Source of the DNA: Thiobacillus denitrificans DSM 12475
GTDB lineage: Bacteria; Pseudomonadota; Gammaproteobacteria; Burkholderiales; Thiobacillaceae
NCBI RefSeq assembly: GCF_000376425.1
Contig: NZ_AQWL01000004.1
Coordinates: 1 to 64,000, forward strand
DNA: 64,000 bases
Direction of reading: 5' to 3'
Made by a program: the position numbers and the translations under genes. Shown here in pieces: positions 6,637 through 14,526 of the stretch. Each line of letters opens with the position of its first letter. Positions within the stretch are counted from its first letter, which is position 1. Below the pieces are notes generated by a model. The model saw only the letters and a list, made by a program, of their open reading frames with translations. It did not search any database and had not been told where the DNA came from.

Positions 6637-8262
6637 TTGAACAAGCGGGCCGTAATTGGTATCGCCGTAGTCGTAGGCGTCCTTGCGATTGCAGCACCCA
6701 TCGCAGCCTCCCTGTATTGGGCTGAGAAGCAAAACCTCGCGGAACAGCAGAGCCGGGGCGACAGAGTGGCCAGCGAAGTCCTTCGGCGCATGGATCTTAT
6801 GGCCGACGAGACCTTCGAAATGTTCCGCCTGATGAAGGCTGCCAAGGCTACCGACTCATGTTCGGAGCAGAACATCCGCTTGATGCGTCGCATCGCCATG
6901 CAAATGGACCAGCTTAAGGCAGTGGGGTACGTGGCGAACGATCACTTAATATGCAGCTCATTCGGCCGCCATGACGTAGGAAGCATGGGCATCCCGCTCG
7001 GCCCGCCAGCATACCGCAGCCCTCTCGGCTCTGATGTCCGCACATCGGTTCGATTCGAAGATGTTCCGGGCAAGACTTTCCTCGTCTCGACAGACAGATC
7101 AACCGGCTATACCGCCATAATAGATGGCGATCAAGCGCTTCTGCCAAACGTGCCGGATATTTCGATGGGCGCATTTTTCGGTTCCACGAAGACACCCCTT
7201 GTGTCGCATGGCGATTTCAATCCGCGATGGATGGAAGAACTCGGCAGTGCGACAGAGGCACATTTTTCCAGTGGCCGACATCTCGTCGCGTTCAAGAGGT
7301 CTTCAAAATATACGTTCGCATCGTTCGCTGCGATTAAACAAACGACGGTAAGAGAAGGCTTACAACGCGCGGCAATGCTTATGATCCCCGCCGGCGTCGG
7401 TGCCGGTCTGGTGCTCGCGCTCGCAGTCTTTTACGGGACGAGATACCAGATGTCTCCCCGTGCTTTGATCAAGGCCGGTCTGAGGCGGAACGAATTCTTT
7501 CTCGTTTATCAACCGGTTGTCGAGCTACAGAGCGGCAGGTGTGTCGGGGCAGAAGCGCTCATCCGCTGGCGCCGACCTGATGGCACGATAGTAAGACCAG
7601 ACATGTTCATCCCGTACGCCGAAGAATCGGGACTCATCCACGATATAACGAAGGAGGTGCTGCGGCTCGTCGCTCACGACACGGCGCGATTCCTCAAGGC
7701 ACATCCGCATCTGCACATCGGGATCAACCTGTCGTCCAAAGACTTGGTGATCGCCGAGACTACGCAGCTTGTGCGCGACCTCATCCGCGAGATGGGCGTC
7801 AAGCCACATAATATTATGGTTGAGGCGACAGAACGCGGCTTCATGCAGGCGGACGTCGCACGACGCATAATGGACGATATCCACTCCCTCGACGTGCGAA
7901 TCGCCATCGATGATTTCGGCACCGACTATTCCAGCTTGTCCTACCTGGAGAAGTTCCATCTCGACTATCTGAAAATCGACAAGTCCTTTGTTGATACGAT
8001 GGGCGGTGAAGCCGCAACCAGCCAGGTCGCACTGCATATCATTGAGATGGCGAAGTCGCTCAAGCTGGAGATGATTGCCGAAGGAGTGGAAACCGAAGAA
8101 CAACGCCGCTTTTTGGCGCAGCGAGGCGTTCAATACGCGCAGGGCTACCTCTTCGCCAAGCCGTTGCCGTTTGCGGAGTTCGCCGCGTATGTGGAAAAGA
8201 CGGAAAAGCAGCCTGACCCAGTGGTAGGCGCGATGCAATATCCGCTTTTGACCGACTCGTGA
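6637..8262 (+). CDS. CSS-motif cyclic-di-GMP phosphodiesterase (EAL domain)
   Basis: A 541-residue inner-membrane enzyme predicted to hydrolyse c-di-GMP to pGpG. Layout: TM helix at ~5-27; a periplasmic CSS domain with Cys75 and Cys106 (ICSS); a second TM helix at ~245-267; then a cytoplasmic EAL domain. Catalytic features are intact: EAL at 306-308, DDFGT at 425-429, Lys446 in YLKID and AEGVE near 481-485, so it should be active. In this family the periplasmic cysteines are known to be redox-controlled. No GGDEF domain is present. The start is TTG after a strong GGGGGGAGG site; no nearer ATG fits the membrane helix. It is a single-gene unit downstream of the 6591-6622 inverted repeat. Confidence 0.92.
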   Translation: MNKRAVIGIAVVVGVLAIAAPIAASLYWAEKQNLAEQQSRGDRVASEVLRRMDLMADETFEMFRLMKAAKATDSCSEQNIRLMRRIAMQMDQLKAVGYVANDHLICSSFGRHDVGSMGIPLGPPAYRSPLGSDVRTSVRFEDVPGKTFLVSTDRSTGYTAIIDGDQALLPNVPDISMGAFFGSTKTPLVSHGDFNPRWMEELGSATEAHFSSGRHLVAFKRSSKYTFASFAAIKQTTVREGLQRAAMLMIPAGVGAGLVLALAVFYGTRYQMSPRALIKAGLRRNEFFLVYQPVVELQSGRCVGAEALIRWRRPDGTIVRPDMFIPYAEESGLIHDITKEVLRLVAHDTARFLKAHPHLHIGINLSSKDLVIAETTQLVRDLIREMGVKPHNIMVEATERGFMQADVARRIMDDIHSLDVRIAIDDFGTDYSSLSYLEKFHLDYLKIDKSFVDTMGGEAATSQVALHIIEMAKSLKLEMIAEGVETEEQRRFLAQRGVQYAQGYLFAKPLPFAEFAAYVEKTEKQPDPVVGAMQYPLLTDS

Positions 8263-8723
8263 CGGTGCTCTTCGGAGGCGTGTGCCGCTGAACGGCGGCT
8301 TGCAGAAACGACCGCCGCAGTCGACACGCGCCTGTAGCCTGACGTTGAACGACTGCTTCCCGGCTGACAACAGACAGAAACTGTAGGGTCACAAACGCCT
8401 GCTATGGGTCGAAAGTGCGCGTTCGCCGTATTGGAAAGCTGCCGTTCGGCGTGAGCTCTGATCAGCGACTGCTCAAAACCGCATAGCGGACCACGTTTAC
8501 CCAGAACCCCACCGGCCGCTTCGGCCGATTAGCAGACAACCAACGGATAGGGGCAGGTCTTGCAAAGTAACATTCCCATCCGCTTCTCTTCAGTGGAGCA
8601 AGACAACGCCGGAGGGCAGTAAGAAGAGCCCATTAGCGCCTCCGGGCACCTGAGGGAGAATTCAGCTTCCTGGACTCCCGCTCTCCCACCCTGGCACGCC
8701 AGGATGGAACTTCCCCCACACTC
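8263..8723. other. Gene-free stretch with degenerate short repeats
   Basis: About 460 bp with no credible coding frame. Two related ~22-bp units lie in tandem at 8406-8451, both of the form GGxxGAAAGxxGCxxGTTCGxC. This pattern is common in non-coding debris of proteobacterial genomes. CCGGAGG at 8609 and CCTCCGG at 8639 could pair over a 23-base loop. The promoter of the TonB-like gene should lie at the right end but is not recognisable. Confidence 0.45.
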
Positions 8724-9542
8724 ATGCCCCCCGTCAGGTTCCGGTTGCTCTCGGCCCTCGCGCTGTCGCTGGGCGTTCACGCCGGCCTGCTGGCGCTGGG
8801 CAAGTTCCACGCGCCGCTCCCTCCGCCCCCGGCCGTCGAGGAGCCGTTGCGGGTCGAGCTCACGCTTGCGCCGGTGCGGCCGGTGAACCCTGTCCACCCT
8901 GCCCCGACGCCGCAACGCGTGGAGCAGAAACGGGTTCGCGTGCCGGATGCGCCGGTGCCACCCGTGGCCGAGAAGACACCCGCCACGATGGCCGCGCCGC
9001 TCGCGCCCACCGCGGAGGAGTGGCAACTCGCCTCCACCTACACGCTCAAGAACAGCAAGCGCTACCGCTACAACTGGGGCCAGCAGGTACGCAGCATGAT
9101 GGGGACGGCGATCGAGGGCGAACGTCAGGGCCTGGTGCGTTTCCGCATCGAGATCGCGCCCGACGGCAGGCTCATGAAGGCGGACGTGCTGTGGTCGACC
9201 TCGGATGTCGTCGAGAAGCTGGCCCTGCAGGCGATCCGCGCCATGCCGCCGCTGCCGCCGACGCCGACGGGCAAGCCGCTGGTATTCGAGAAGACCATCG
9301 CCTTCCTGCCCTTCGAGACGGGCTGGCCGCCGATCTACAAGTACGACTGCCTGCCGGATCCGCCGTCTTTCCGCAACCCGTTCGCGCGGAACGGCGCTGC
9401 GCCTGCCCATTCTGAGCGTACTTCGCCGCCGGACAGCGCCACGTCGGAGACCGAGTGTCCGGACACCGGGCTGGACTCGATCGAGGCCGAGGAAAAGGAC
9501 ATGGAGCGCCAGTTCAAGGAATGGGGTTCGGTCGGCGAGTGA
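8724..9542 (+). CDS. TonB-family energy transducer-like protein
   Basis: A 272-residue protein with a TonB-like plan: short cytoplasmic start, one TM helix at ~8-26, a Pro-rich periplasmic linker (~35-95) and a C-terminal TonB-type domain (~130-205: GLVRFRIEIAPDGRL, then LALQAIRAMPPLPP). Such proteins pass proton-motive energy from ExbB/ExbD to outer-membrane receptors. No exbB or exbD lies near. After the TonB domain come ~65 extra, polar and acidic residues not typical of the family. The ATG at 8724 has only a weak ribosome site; no better start was seen. Confidence 0.75.
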   Translation: MPPVRFRLLSALALSLGVHAGLLALGKFHAPLPPPPAVEEPLRVELTLAPVRPVNPVHPAPTPQRVEQKRVRVPDAPVPPVAEKTPATMAAPLAPTAEEWQLASTYTLKNSKRYRYNWGQQVRSMMGTAIEGERQGLVRFRIEIAPDGRLMKADVLWSTSDVVEKLALQAIRAMPPLPPTPTGKPLVFEKTIAFLPFETGWPPIYKYDCLPDPPSFRNPFARNGAAPAHSERTSPPDSATSETECPDTGLDSIEAEEKDMERQFKEWGSVGE

Positions 9543-9602
9543 ACGGGGCGATTGCGTTCCGGGAATGACAGCTTTGGCACCGTGCGGGGGACGCGAACAA
9601 AT

Positions 9603-9643
9603 CCTTCGACAAGCTCAGGCTGCGTCGTGAGCCTGTCGAACGG
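9603..9643. repeat. REP-like palindromic element
   Basis: CCTTCGACAAGCTCAGG at 9603-9619 faces GTGAGCCTGTCGAACGG at 9627-9643, forming an imperfect hairpin. This is a very common intergenic repeat in Pseudomonadota. It sits between the convergent TonB-like and msrA genes and may help end both transcripts. Confidence 0.7.
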
Positions 9644-9693
9644 ACGAACGGCAAAATCTGCGCCTGATCGACCTGCTTGAGCGGCTCCGCACT

Positions 9694-10230
9694 TCAGCCC
9701 TTGAGCAGCCCGCCGAACTTCGCCTCGGCCTTGGCCACCTTCGGCGCGACCACGAACTGGCAATACGGCCGATGCGGGTTCTGCTCGTAGTAGCGCTGAT
9801 GGTAGTCCTCGGCGGGATAGAAGGTCGTCGCTTCAGTCACTTCCGTCACGATGGGCACGGCGAACTGCTTTGACGCATTCAGCTCGGCGATCGCGGCTTC
9901 GGCCTCGGCCTTCTGCCCGACCGTGTGCCAGAAGATGGCCGAGCGGTACTGGGTGCCGACGTCGTTGCCCTGGCGGTTGAGCTGGGTGGGATCGTGGATC
10001 GTGAAGAAGACGTCGAGCAGGTCGCGAAACGCAATCACGTCGGGGTCGAACGTCACCCGTACGACTTCGGCATGGCCGGTGTCGCCGTTGCAGATGTCCT
10101 CGTAGGTGGGGTTGAGCGTGTGGCCGCCCATGTAGCCCGAGGCGGCGGATTCGACGCCGTGCAGGCGGTTGAAAACGGTTTCGGTGCACCAGAAGCAGCC
10201 GCCGGCGAGGGTTGCGATTTCACGAGCCAT
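9694..10230 (-). CDS. msrA: Peptide methionine sulfoxide reductase A
   Basis: MsrA reduces the S-form of methionine sulfoxide in oxidised proteins using thioredoxin. The catalytic motif GCFWC stands at residues 11-15, followed by the family segments SGYMGGH, PTYEDICNGDTGHAEVV and FFTIHDPTQLNRQGNDVGTQYRS. About 178 residues, normal length. The ATG at 10230 is chosen over one six codons upstream because it follows a GGAG site and matches family N-termini (MAREIATLAGGCFWC). It is a single gene, convergent with the TonB-like gene. Confidence 0.95.
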   Translation of the reverse strand: MAREIATLAGGCFWCTETVFNRLHGVESAASGYMGGHTLNPTYEDICNGDTGHAEVVRVTFDPDVIAFRDLLDVFFTIHDPTQLNRQGNDVGTQYRSAIFWHTVGQKAEAEAAIAELNASKQFAVPIVTEVTEATTFYPAEDYHQRYYEQNPHRPYCQFVVAPKVAKAEAKFGGLLKG

Positions 10231-10353
10231 TCCATTTCTCCATTGCACGGTCGTTCAGATTTGCCTCTCACCCGCAAGGAATACGCCAGTGGATGCCCCG
10301 TTGCCTGGCAACGCCCCTCCTGCAGCCGCTTGCAGGGAAGGAGAGTGAGCACA

Positions 10354-10962
10354 TCAGACGACCGGCACGGTTTCCTTGAACGAGGCGCGCGCCATCAGCT
10401 TGTCGAAAAGTTTTGCCAGGTTGGGGTGCGCGTCGCGCCAGTCGATTTCAGGGAAGCGCAGATTCAGATACCCCAGCGTGCAACCGCAGGCGACGTCGGC
10501 GAGCGTCATGCTGTTGCCAAGATACCAGGGCTTTTCGCCGAGTGCCTCGGACAGGGCTTCGAGTCCGCGGAACAGAGTTTTTTCCTGCATCGTCAGCCAG
10601 TCGGCGCTCTGTTTGTCGGCGGGGCGTTTTTTCTCGTAGAAAATCGCGACCGCGGAGTCGGTAACGCCATCGGCCAGCGCTTCGACGCCGCGCACCATCA
10701 TGCGGCTTTTCGGCTCGCCGGGAATCAGGTGCGAAACCGGACTGATGTGGTCGAGATACTCGACGATGACGCGCGAATCGAACACCGATTCACCGTCTTC
10801 CAGCACCAGCACCGGCACCTTGCCGAGCGGGTTGAAGTCGGACACCGGGCTGTCGGGCCGCCAGGGGTCCTCGATCTGGAGTTGGAACGGGATTTTCTTT
10901 TCCGCCAGCACCACACGAACTTTGCGGCCGTAAGGACTGGTGAGCGAGGTGACGAGTTTCAT
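10354..10962 (-). CDS. Glutathione S-transferase family protein
   Basis: A 202-residue cytosolic GST-fold protein. The N-terminal thioredoxin-like half begins MKLVTSLTSPYGRKVRVVL and contains the glutathione-contact segment GKVPVLVLEDGESVFDS; the all-helical C-terminal half contains the N-capping-type motif SMTLADVACG. The early Ser-Pro-Tyr region is where the catalytic Ser/Tyr of bacterial GSTs sits. The substrate cannot be told from sequence; stringent-starvation-like or detoxifying roles are both possible. It lies 34 bp downstream of the UDG-like gene and may be co-transcribed with it. Confidence 0.85.
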   Translation of the reverse strand: MKLVTSLTSPYGRKVRVVLAEKKIPFQLQIEDPWRPDSPVSDFNPLGKVPVLVLEDGESVFDSRVIVEYLDHISPVSHLIPGEPKSRMMVRGVEALADGVTDSAVAIFYEKKRPADKQSADWLTMQEKTLFRGLEALSEALGEKPWYLGNSMTLADVACGCTLGYLNLRFPEIDWRDAHPNLAKLFDKLMARASFKETVPVV

Positions 10963-10996
10963 TCGGGTTCCCTGAGTACAGCTTTGTTAGGCATGG

Positions 10997-11665
10997 TTAT
11001 GGCGCAGCGCCGTCATTATCACCCGGCGCCAGCGCGGCTCCAACCCGTTCGCGCAGGGCCGGCAACACTTCGGTCTCGAACCAGGGATTACGTTTCAGCC
11101 ACAGGCGGTTGCGCGGACTGGGATGCGGCAGCGGAAATAAATTCGGGGAGAATTCGCGCCACCTGGCCACCGTGTCGGCCAGCGTTCTGCCACGGCGCCG
11201 CCCCAGGTAATACGCCTGGGCGTAGGCACCGATCAACAGCGTCAGCCGGATCTGCGGCATGGCCTGGATCAACTGCGGATGCCACAGTGGCGCGCATTCC
11301 GGGCGCGGCGGCAGGTCGCCGCCTTTCGCCGTGCCGGGGTAGCACAGGCCGGTGGGGACGATGGCAATGCGCGCCGCATCGTAGAACTGTTCGCGCGTCA
11401 TTCCCAGCCATTGCCGCAGTAAATCGCCGGAGGGATCGTTCCATGGAATGCCGGTCTCGTGCACGCGCCGTCCCGGCGCCTGGCCGACAATCAGCAGGCG
11501 CGCGGTGGGAGAGACCTGCAGAACGGGGCGTGGGGAATGGGGCAAGTTTGCGGCGCAGACGGTGCACGCCTGCACCTTCTCCACCAGCCTGCCAAGGCCT
11601 TCCGGCTGGTCGGGATCAGCCGGCGTGGTCGACGATAAACTGCTTGACCGCATCGATGTCGGCAT
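10997..11665 (-). CDS. Uracil-DNA glycosylase superfamily protein
   Basis: About 222 residues with the UDG fold: LLIVGQAPGRRVHETGIPWNDPSGDLLR carries the water-activating GQAPG loop, and HPSPRN near residue 182 is the DNA-intercalating motif. A CTVC pair near the N-terminus resembles cysteines of the iron-sulfur UDG families, but the full four-cysteine set is not evident. The likely role is excision of deaminated bases; the substrate is not proven. The called start overlaps the 3' end of thrC by 50 bp, and a second ATG lies four codons in; the true start could be further inside. It follows thrC in the same direction. Confidence 0.75.
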   Translation of the reverse strand: MPTSMRSSSLSSTTPADPDQPEGLGRLVEKVQACTVCAANLPHSPRPVLQVSPTARLLIVGQAPGRRVHETGIPWNDPSGDLLRQWLGMTREQFYDAARIAIVPTGLCYPGTAKGGDLPPRPECAPLWHPQLIQAMPQIRLTLLIGAYAQAYYLGRRRGRTLADTVARWREFSPNLFPLPHPSPRNRLWLKRNPWFETEVLPALRERVGAALAPGDNDGAAP

Positions 11666-13040
11666 CCATGACGTATTTTTTCTGCGGCTGCGCCTCCAAC
11701 TCGGCGAGTTCGGCCGGGCGCACCGGCTCGACGCCGAGCGCCTCGCGGATTGCGTCCTCGAACTTGGCCGGCTGCGCGGTTTCCATGCAGATCAGCGGTA
11801 CGCCCGGCTCGCGGTGCTCGAGGCCCACTTTCAGGCCGTCGGCGGTGTGCGGATCGATCATGGTGCCATAGACCTCGTACACGGTGCGGATGGTGTCGAT
11901 GCGGCTGGCGTGGTTGCTCGATCCCGAGACCATGCCGAACTCGGCCACGCGCCTGAACAGGCCATCTGCATCGAGATCGAAACTGCCGCCGGACTCCACC
12001 GCCGCCCACAGGCTGCGGATCCTGGCGGCATCGCGCCCGCTGAGATCGAACACGAAGCGCTCGAAGTTGGACGCCTTGGAGATGTCCATCGACGGGCTGG
12101 AAGTGTGTTTGGTCTCAGGCCGCGGACGGTAGACGCCGGTCTTGAAAAATTCGTCGAGCACGTCGTTTTCGTTGGTGGCGACGATCAGCTTGCGGATCGG
12201 CAGGCCCATCTGGCGCGCGATATGGCCGGCGCAGACGTTGCCGAAATTGCCCGACGGTACGGAGAACGACACCGGCTGGTCGTTGTCGTGGGTGGCAGCG
12301 AAGTAGGCCTTGAAGTAGTAGACGCTCTGCGCCGCGACACGCGCCCAGTTGATCGAGTTGACCACGCCGATGTGATGCTTCGTTTTAAAGCCGAGATCGT
12401 TGGAGACCGCCTTGACGATGTCCTGGCACTGGTCGAACACGCCGCGGATCACCAGGTTGTGGATGTTGGCGTCCGTGAGCGCATACATCTGCGCCTGCTG
12501 GAAGCGCGTCATGCCGTGCTCGGGCGACAGCATGAAGACGCGGATGCCGCGCTTGCCGCGCATCGCGTATTCGGCGGCGGAACCGGTGTCGCCCGAGGTG
12601 GCGCCGAGGATGTTGAGCTCGCCGCCGGTTTTCGCCAGCACGTACTCGAACAGGTTGCCCAGGAGCTGCATCGCCATGTCCTTGAACGCCAGCGTCGGGC
12701 CGTTCGACAGCGCCAGCACGTGCAGGCCGGGCTCCAGCGTTTTCAGCGGGGTGATGTCCTCGGCGTTCTCGCCCGGGCTGGCGTAGCGGTAGACATCGGC
12801 GGTGTAGGTCTTGTCGATCAGCCGGCGCAGGTCGTCGTGCGGGATGTCGTCGATCAGGCGCGACAGTACGGCGAAGGCCAGTTCGCGGTAATTCATTCCG
12901 CGCATCGTCGCGAGTTCGGCCTCGCTGAAGTGCGGATAGGTCTCCGGCACATAGAGGCCGCCGTCACTGGCGAGTCCGCCGAGCAGGATTTCGGAGAAAC
13001 GTAATTGCGGTGCAAGGCCGCGCGTGCTGAGGTAGTTCAT
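11616..13040 (-). CDS. thrC: Threonine synthase
   Basis: ThrC is the PLP enzyme that turns O-phospho-L-homoserine into threonine. The N-terminus MNYLSTRG is typical; the PLP-binding lysine lies in LAFKDM (near residue 110) and the phosphate-binding segment is GATSGDTG. The length of 474 matches the longer ThrC class found in Proteobacteria and yeast. It lies 13 bp after hom, so the two consecutive pathway steps are in one transcription unit. Confidence 0.97.
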   Translation of the reverse strand: MNYLSTRGLAPQLRFSEILLGGLASDGGLYVPETYPHFSEAELATMRGMNYRELAFAVLSRLIDDIPHDDLRRLIDKTYTADVYRYASPGENAEDITPLKTLEPGLHVLALSNGPTLAFKDMAMQLLGNLFEYVLAKTGGELNILGATSGDTGSAAEYAMRGKRGIRVFMLSPEHGMTRFQQAQMYALTDANIHNLVIRGVFDQCQDIVKAVSNDLGFKTKHHIGVVNSINWARVAAQSVYYFKAYFAATHDNDQPVSFSVPSGNFGNVCAGHIARQMGLPIRKLIVATNENDVLDEFFKTGVYRPRPETKHTSSPSMDISKASNFERFVFDLSGRDAARIRSLWAAVESGGSFDLDADGLFRRVAEFGMVSGSSNHASRIDTIRTVYEVYGTMIDPHTADGLKVGLEHREPGVPLICMETAQPAKFEDAIREALGVEPVRPAELAELEAQPQKKYVMDADIDAVKQFIVDHAG

Positions 13041-13053
13041 TGCCTGCCCCTGG

Positions 13054-14367
13054 TTACCTGGCTGCCAGTTCTTCGAGACGGATGCGCATCACCTGCCCCG
13101 CCACGGCGTCGAGCGCCTCGATCCTGGCGATCGCGGCATTGACGTTTTTTTCCACCGTGAGATGAGTCAGCAGGATGATGTTGACCTGCTCCTCGCCCTC
13201 GGCGGGTTCCTTCTGCACCATGGCGTCGATGGAGATGTCGCTGTCGGCCAGGATGCGGGTGATGTCGGCCAGCACGCCCGGACGGTCGAAGGCGCGCAGG
13301 CGCAGGTAGTAGGCAGTGCGCACCTCGTCCATCGGCAGGATCGGCGTGGCGGCCAGCTGGTCGGGCTGGAACGCCAGATGCGGCACGCGATGGTGCGGAT
13401 CGGCGGTATGCAGCCGGGTGACGTCGACCAGGTCGGCGACCACCGCGGAAGCGGTCGGCTCGGCGCCGGCGCCAGCGCCGTAATACAGCGTCGGGCCGAC
13501 GGCGTCGCCCTTCACCAGCACCGCGTTCATCGCGCCGTCGACATTGGCGATGAGGCGCCGCTCGGGAATCAGCGTCGGGTGGACGCGCAGTTCGATACCG
13601 GCCTCCGCACGGCGGGCGATGCCCAGCAGCTTGATGCGGTATCCCAGTTCCTCGGCGTATTGCACGTCCTCGCGCGTGAGATTCGAGATGCCCTCGGTGT
13701 AGACACGCTCGAACTGCATCGGGATGCCAAAGGCGATCGCCGACAGGATGGTGAGCTTGTGCGCGGCATCGATGCCCTCGATGTCGAAGGTCGGGTCGGC
13801 CTCGGCGTAGCCGAGCTCCTGTGCCTGCTTCAGCACGTCGGCGAAGGCGGCGCCCTTGTCGCGCATCTCGGTGAGAATGAAGTTGCTGGTGCCGTTGATG
13901 ATGCCGGCCAGCCACTCGATACGGTTGGCGGAAAGCCCTTCGCGCAGCGCCTTGATGATGGGGATGCCACCCGCCACTGCGGCCTCGAACGTCACCATCA
14001 CGCCCCTGGCCTGCGCCGCGGCGAAGATTTCATTGCCGTGCTTGGCGACCAGATGCTTGTTGGCGGTCACCACGTGCTTGCCGTTGGCGATCGCCTGCAT
14101 CACCAGCTCACGCGCCGGCTCCAACCCGCCGATCAGCTCGACCACGATGTCGATATCGGGATCGTCGACCACGTCGAACGGGTTGGTCGTCAGCGGCAGG
14201 TCGCCCGCCAATGCCCTGGCCTTTTCAAGATTGCGTACCGCCGCGCGCAGCACACGGATTTCGCGGCCGGCGCGACGGGTGATTTCTTCGGCATTGCGGC
14301 GCAGCACGGTGAGCGTGCCGCCACCGACGGTTCCCAGGCCCAGCAGGCCGACGTGGATGGGCTTCAT
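13054..14367 (-). CDS. hom: Homoserine dehydrogenase
   Basis: Reduces aspartate semialdehyde to homoserine with NAD(P)H, the branch step to threonine and methionine. The Rossmann motif GLLGLGTVGGG follows directly on the start; the catalytic region includes GIINGTSNFILTEM and KLTILSAIAFG; the C-terminus (from about residue 350) is an ACT domain (YYLRLRAFDRPGVLADIT), which usually gives feedback control by threonine. The frame continues upstream, but the ATG at 14367 gives the normal 437-residue protein and excludes a repeat-derived N-terminus. Confidence 0.96.
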   Translation of the reverse strand: MKPIHVGLLGLGTVGGGTLTVLRRNAEEITRRAGREIRVLRAAVRNLEKARALAGDLPLTTNPFDVVDDPDIDIVVELIGGLEPARELVMQAIANGKHVVTANKHLVAKHGNEIFAAAQARGVMVTFEAAVAGGIPIIKALREGLSANRIEWLAGIINGTSNFILTEMRDKGAAFADVLKQAQELGYAEADPTFDIEGIDAAHKLTILSAIAFGIPMQFERVYTEGISNLTREDVQYAEELGYRIKLLGIARRAEAGIELRVHPTLIPERRLIANVDGAMNAVLVKGDAVGPTLYYGAGAGAEPTASAVVADLVDVTRLHTADPHHRVPHLAFQPDQLAATPILPMDEVRTAYYLRLRAFDRPGVLADITRILADSDISIDAMVQKEPAEGEEQVNIILLTHLTVEKNVNAAIARIEALDAVAGQVMRIRLEELAAR

Positions 14368-14391
14368 TGTGTGATCTCGGTCAAAAAAACA

Positions 14392-14520
14392 TTTATCCGC
14401 GAATACCCGAAGGGCATAAAGGACGCGAAGAAGCGCGAAGAAAACCCAGGACATTCGAATCGTTTCCTGGAATTTTCTCTTGCATTGTCTTCGGGTCTCT
14501 TCGCGTACTTCGCGGATGAA
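14392..14520. repeat. Long imperfect palindrome with CGCGAAG motifs
   Basis: The arms TTTATCCGCGAA (14392-14403) and TTCGCGGATGAA (14509-14520) are nearly perfect inverse copies. Inside, AGAAAACCCAGGA faces TCCTGGAATTTTCT around a centre near 14456. CGCGAAG and CCCGAAG units recur along both arms. It fills the alaT-hom gap and looks like a miniature mobile or REP-type element that would fold into one long hairpin in RNA. Confidence 0.65.
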
Positions 14521-14526
14521 AAAAAA

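Noticed and set aside
6364-6640. tRNA gene as an integration site next to the recombinase
   Set aside because: No cloverleaf or tRNA 3' end could be found on either strand near the recombinase gene.
8529-9410. 293-codon minus-strand frame opposite the TonB-like gene
   Set aside because: Arg/His/Gly-rich shadow of the TonB-like gene; the plus-strand protein has a membrane helix and TonB domain.
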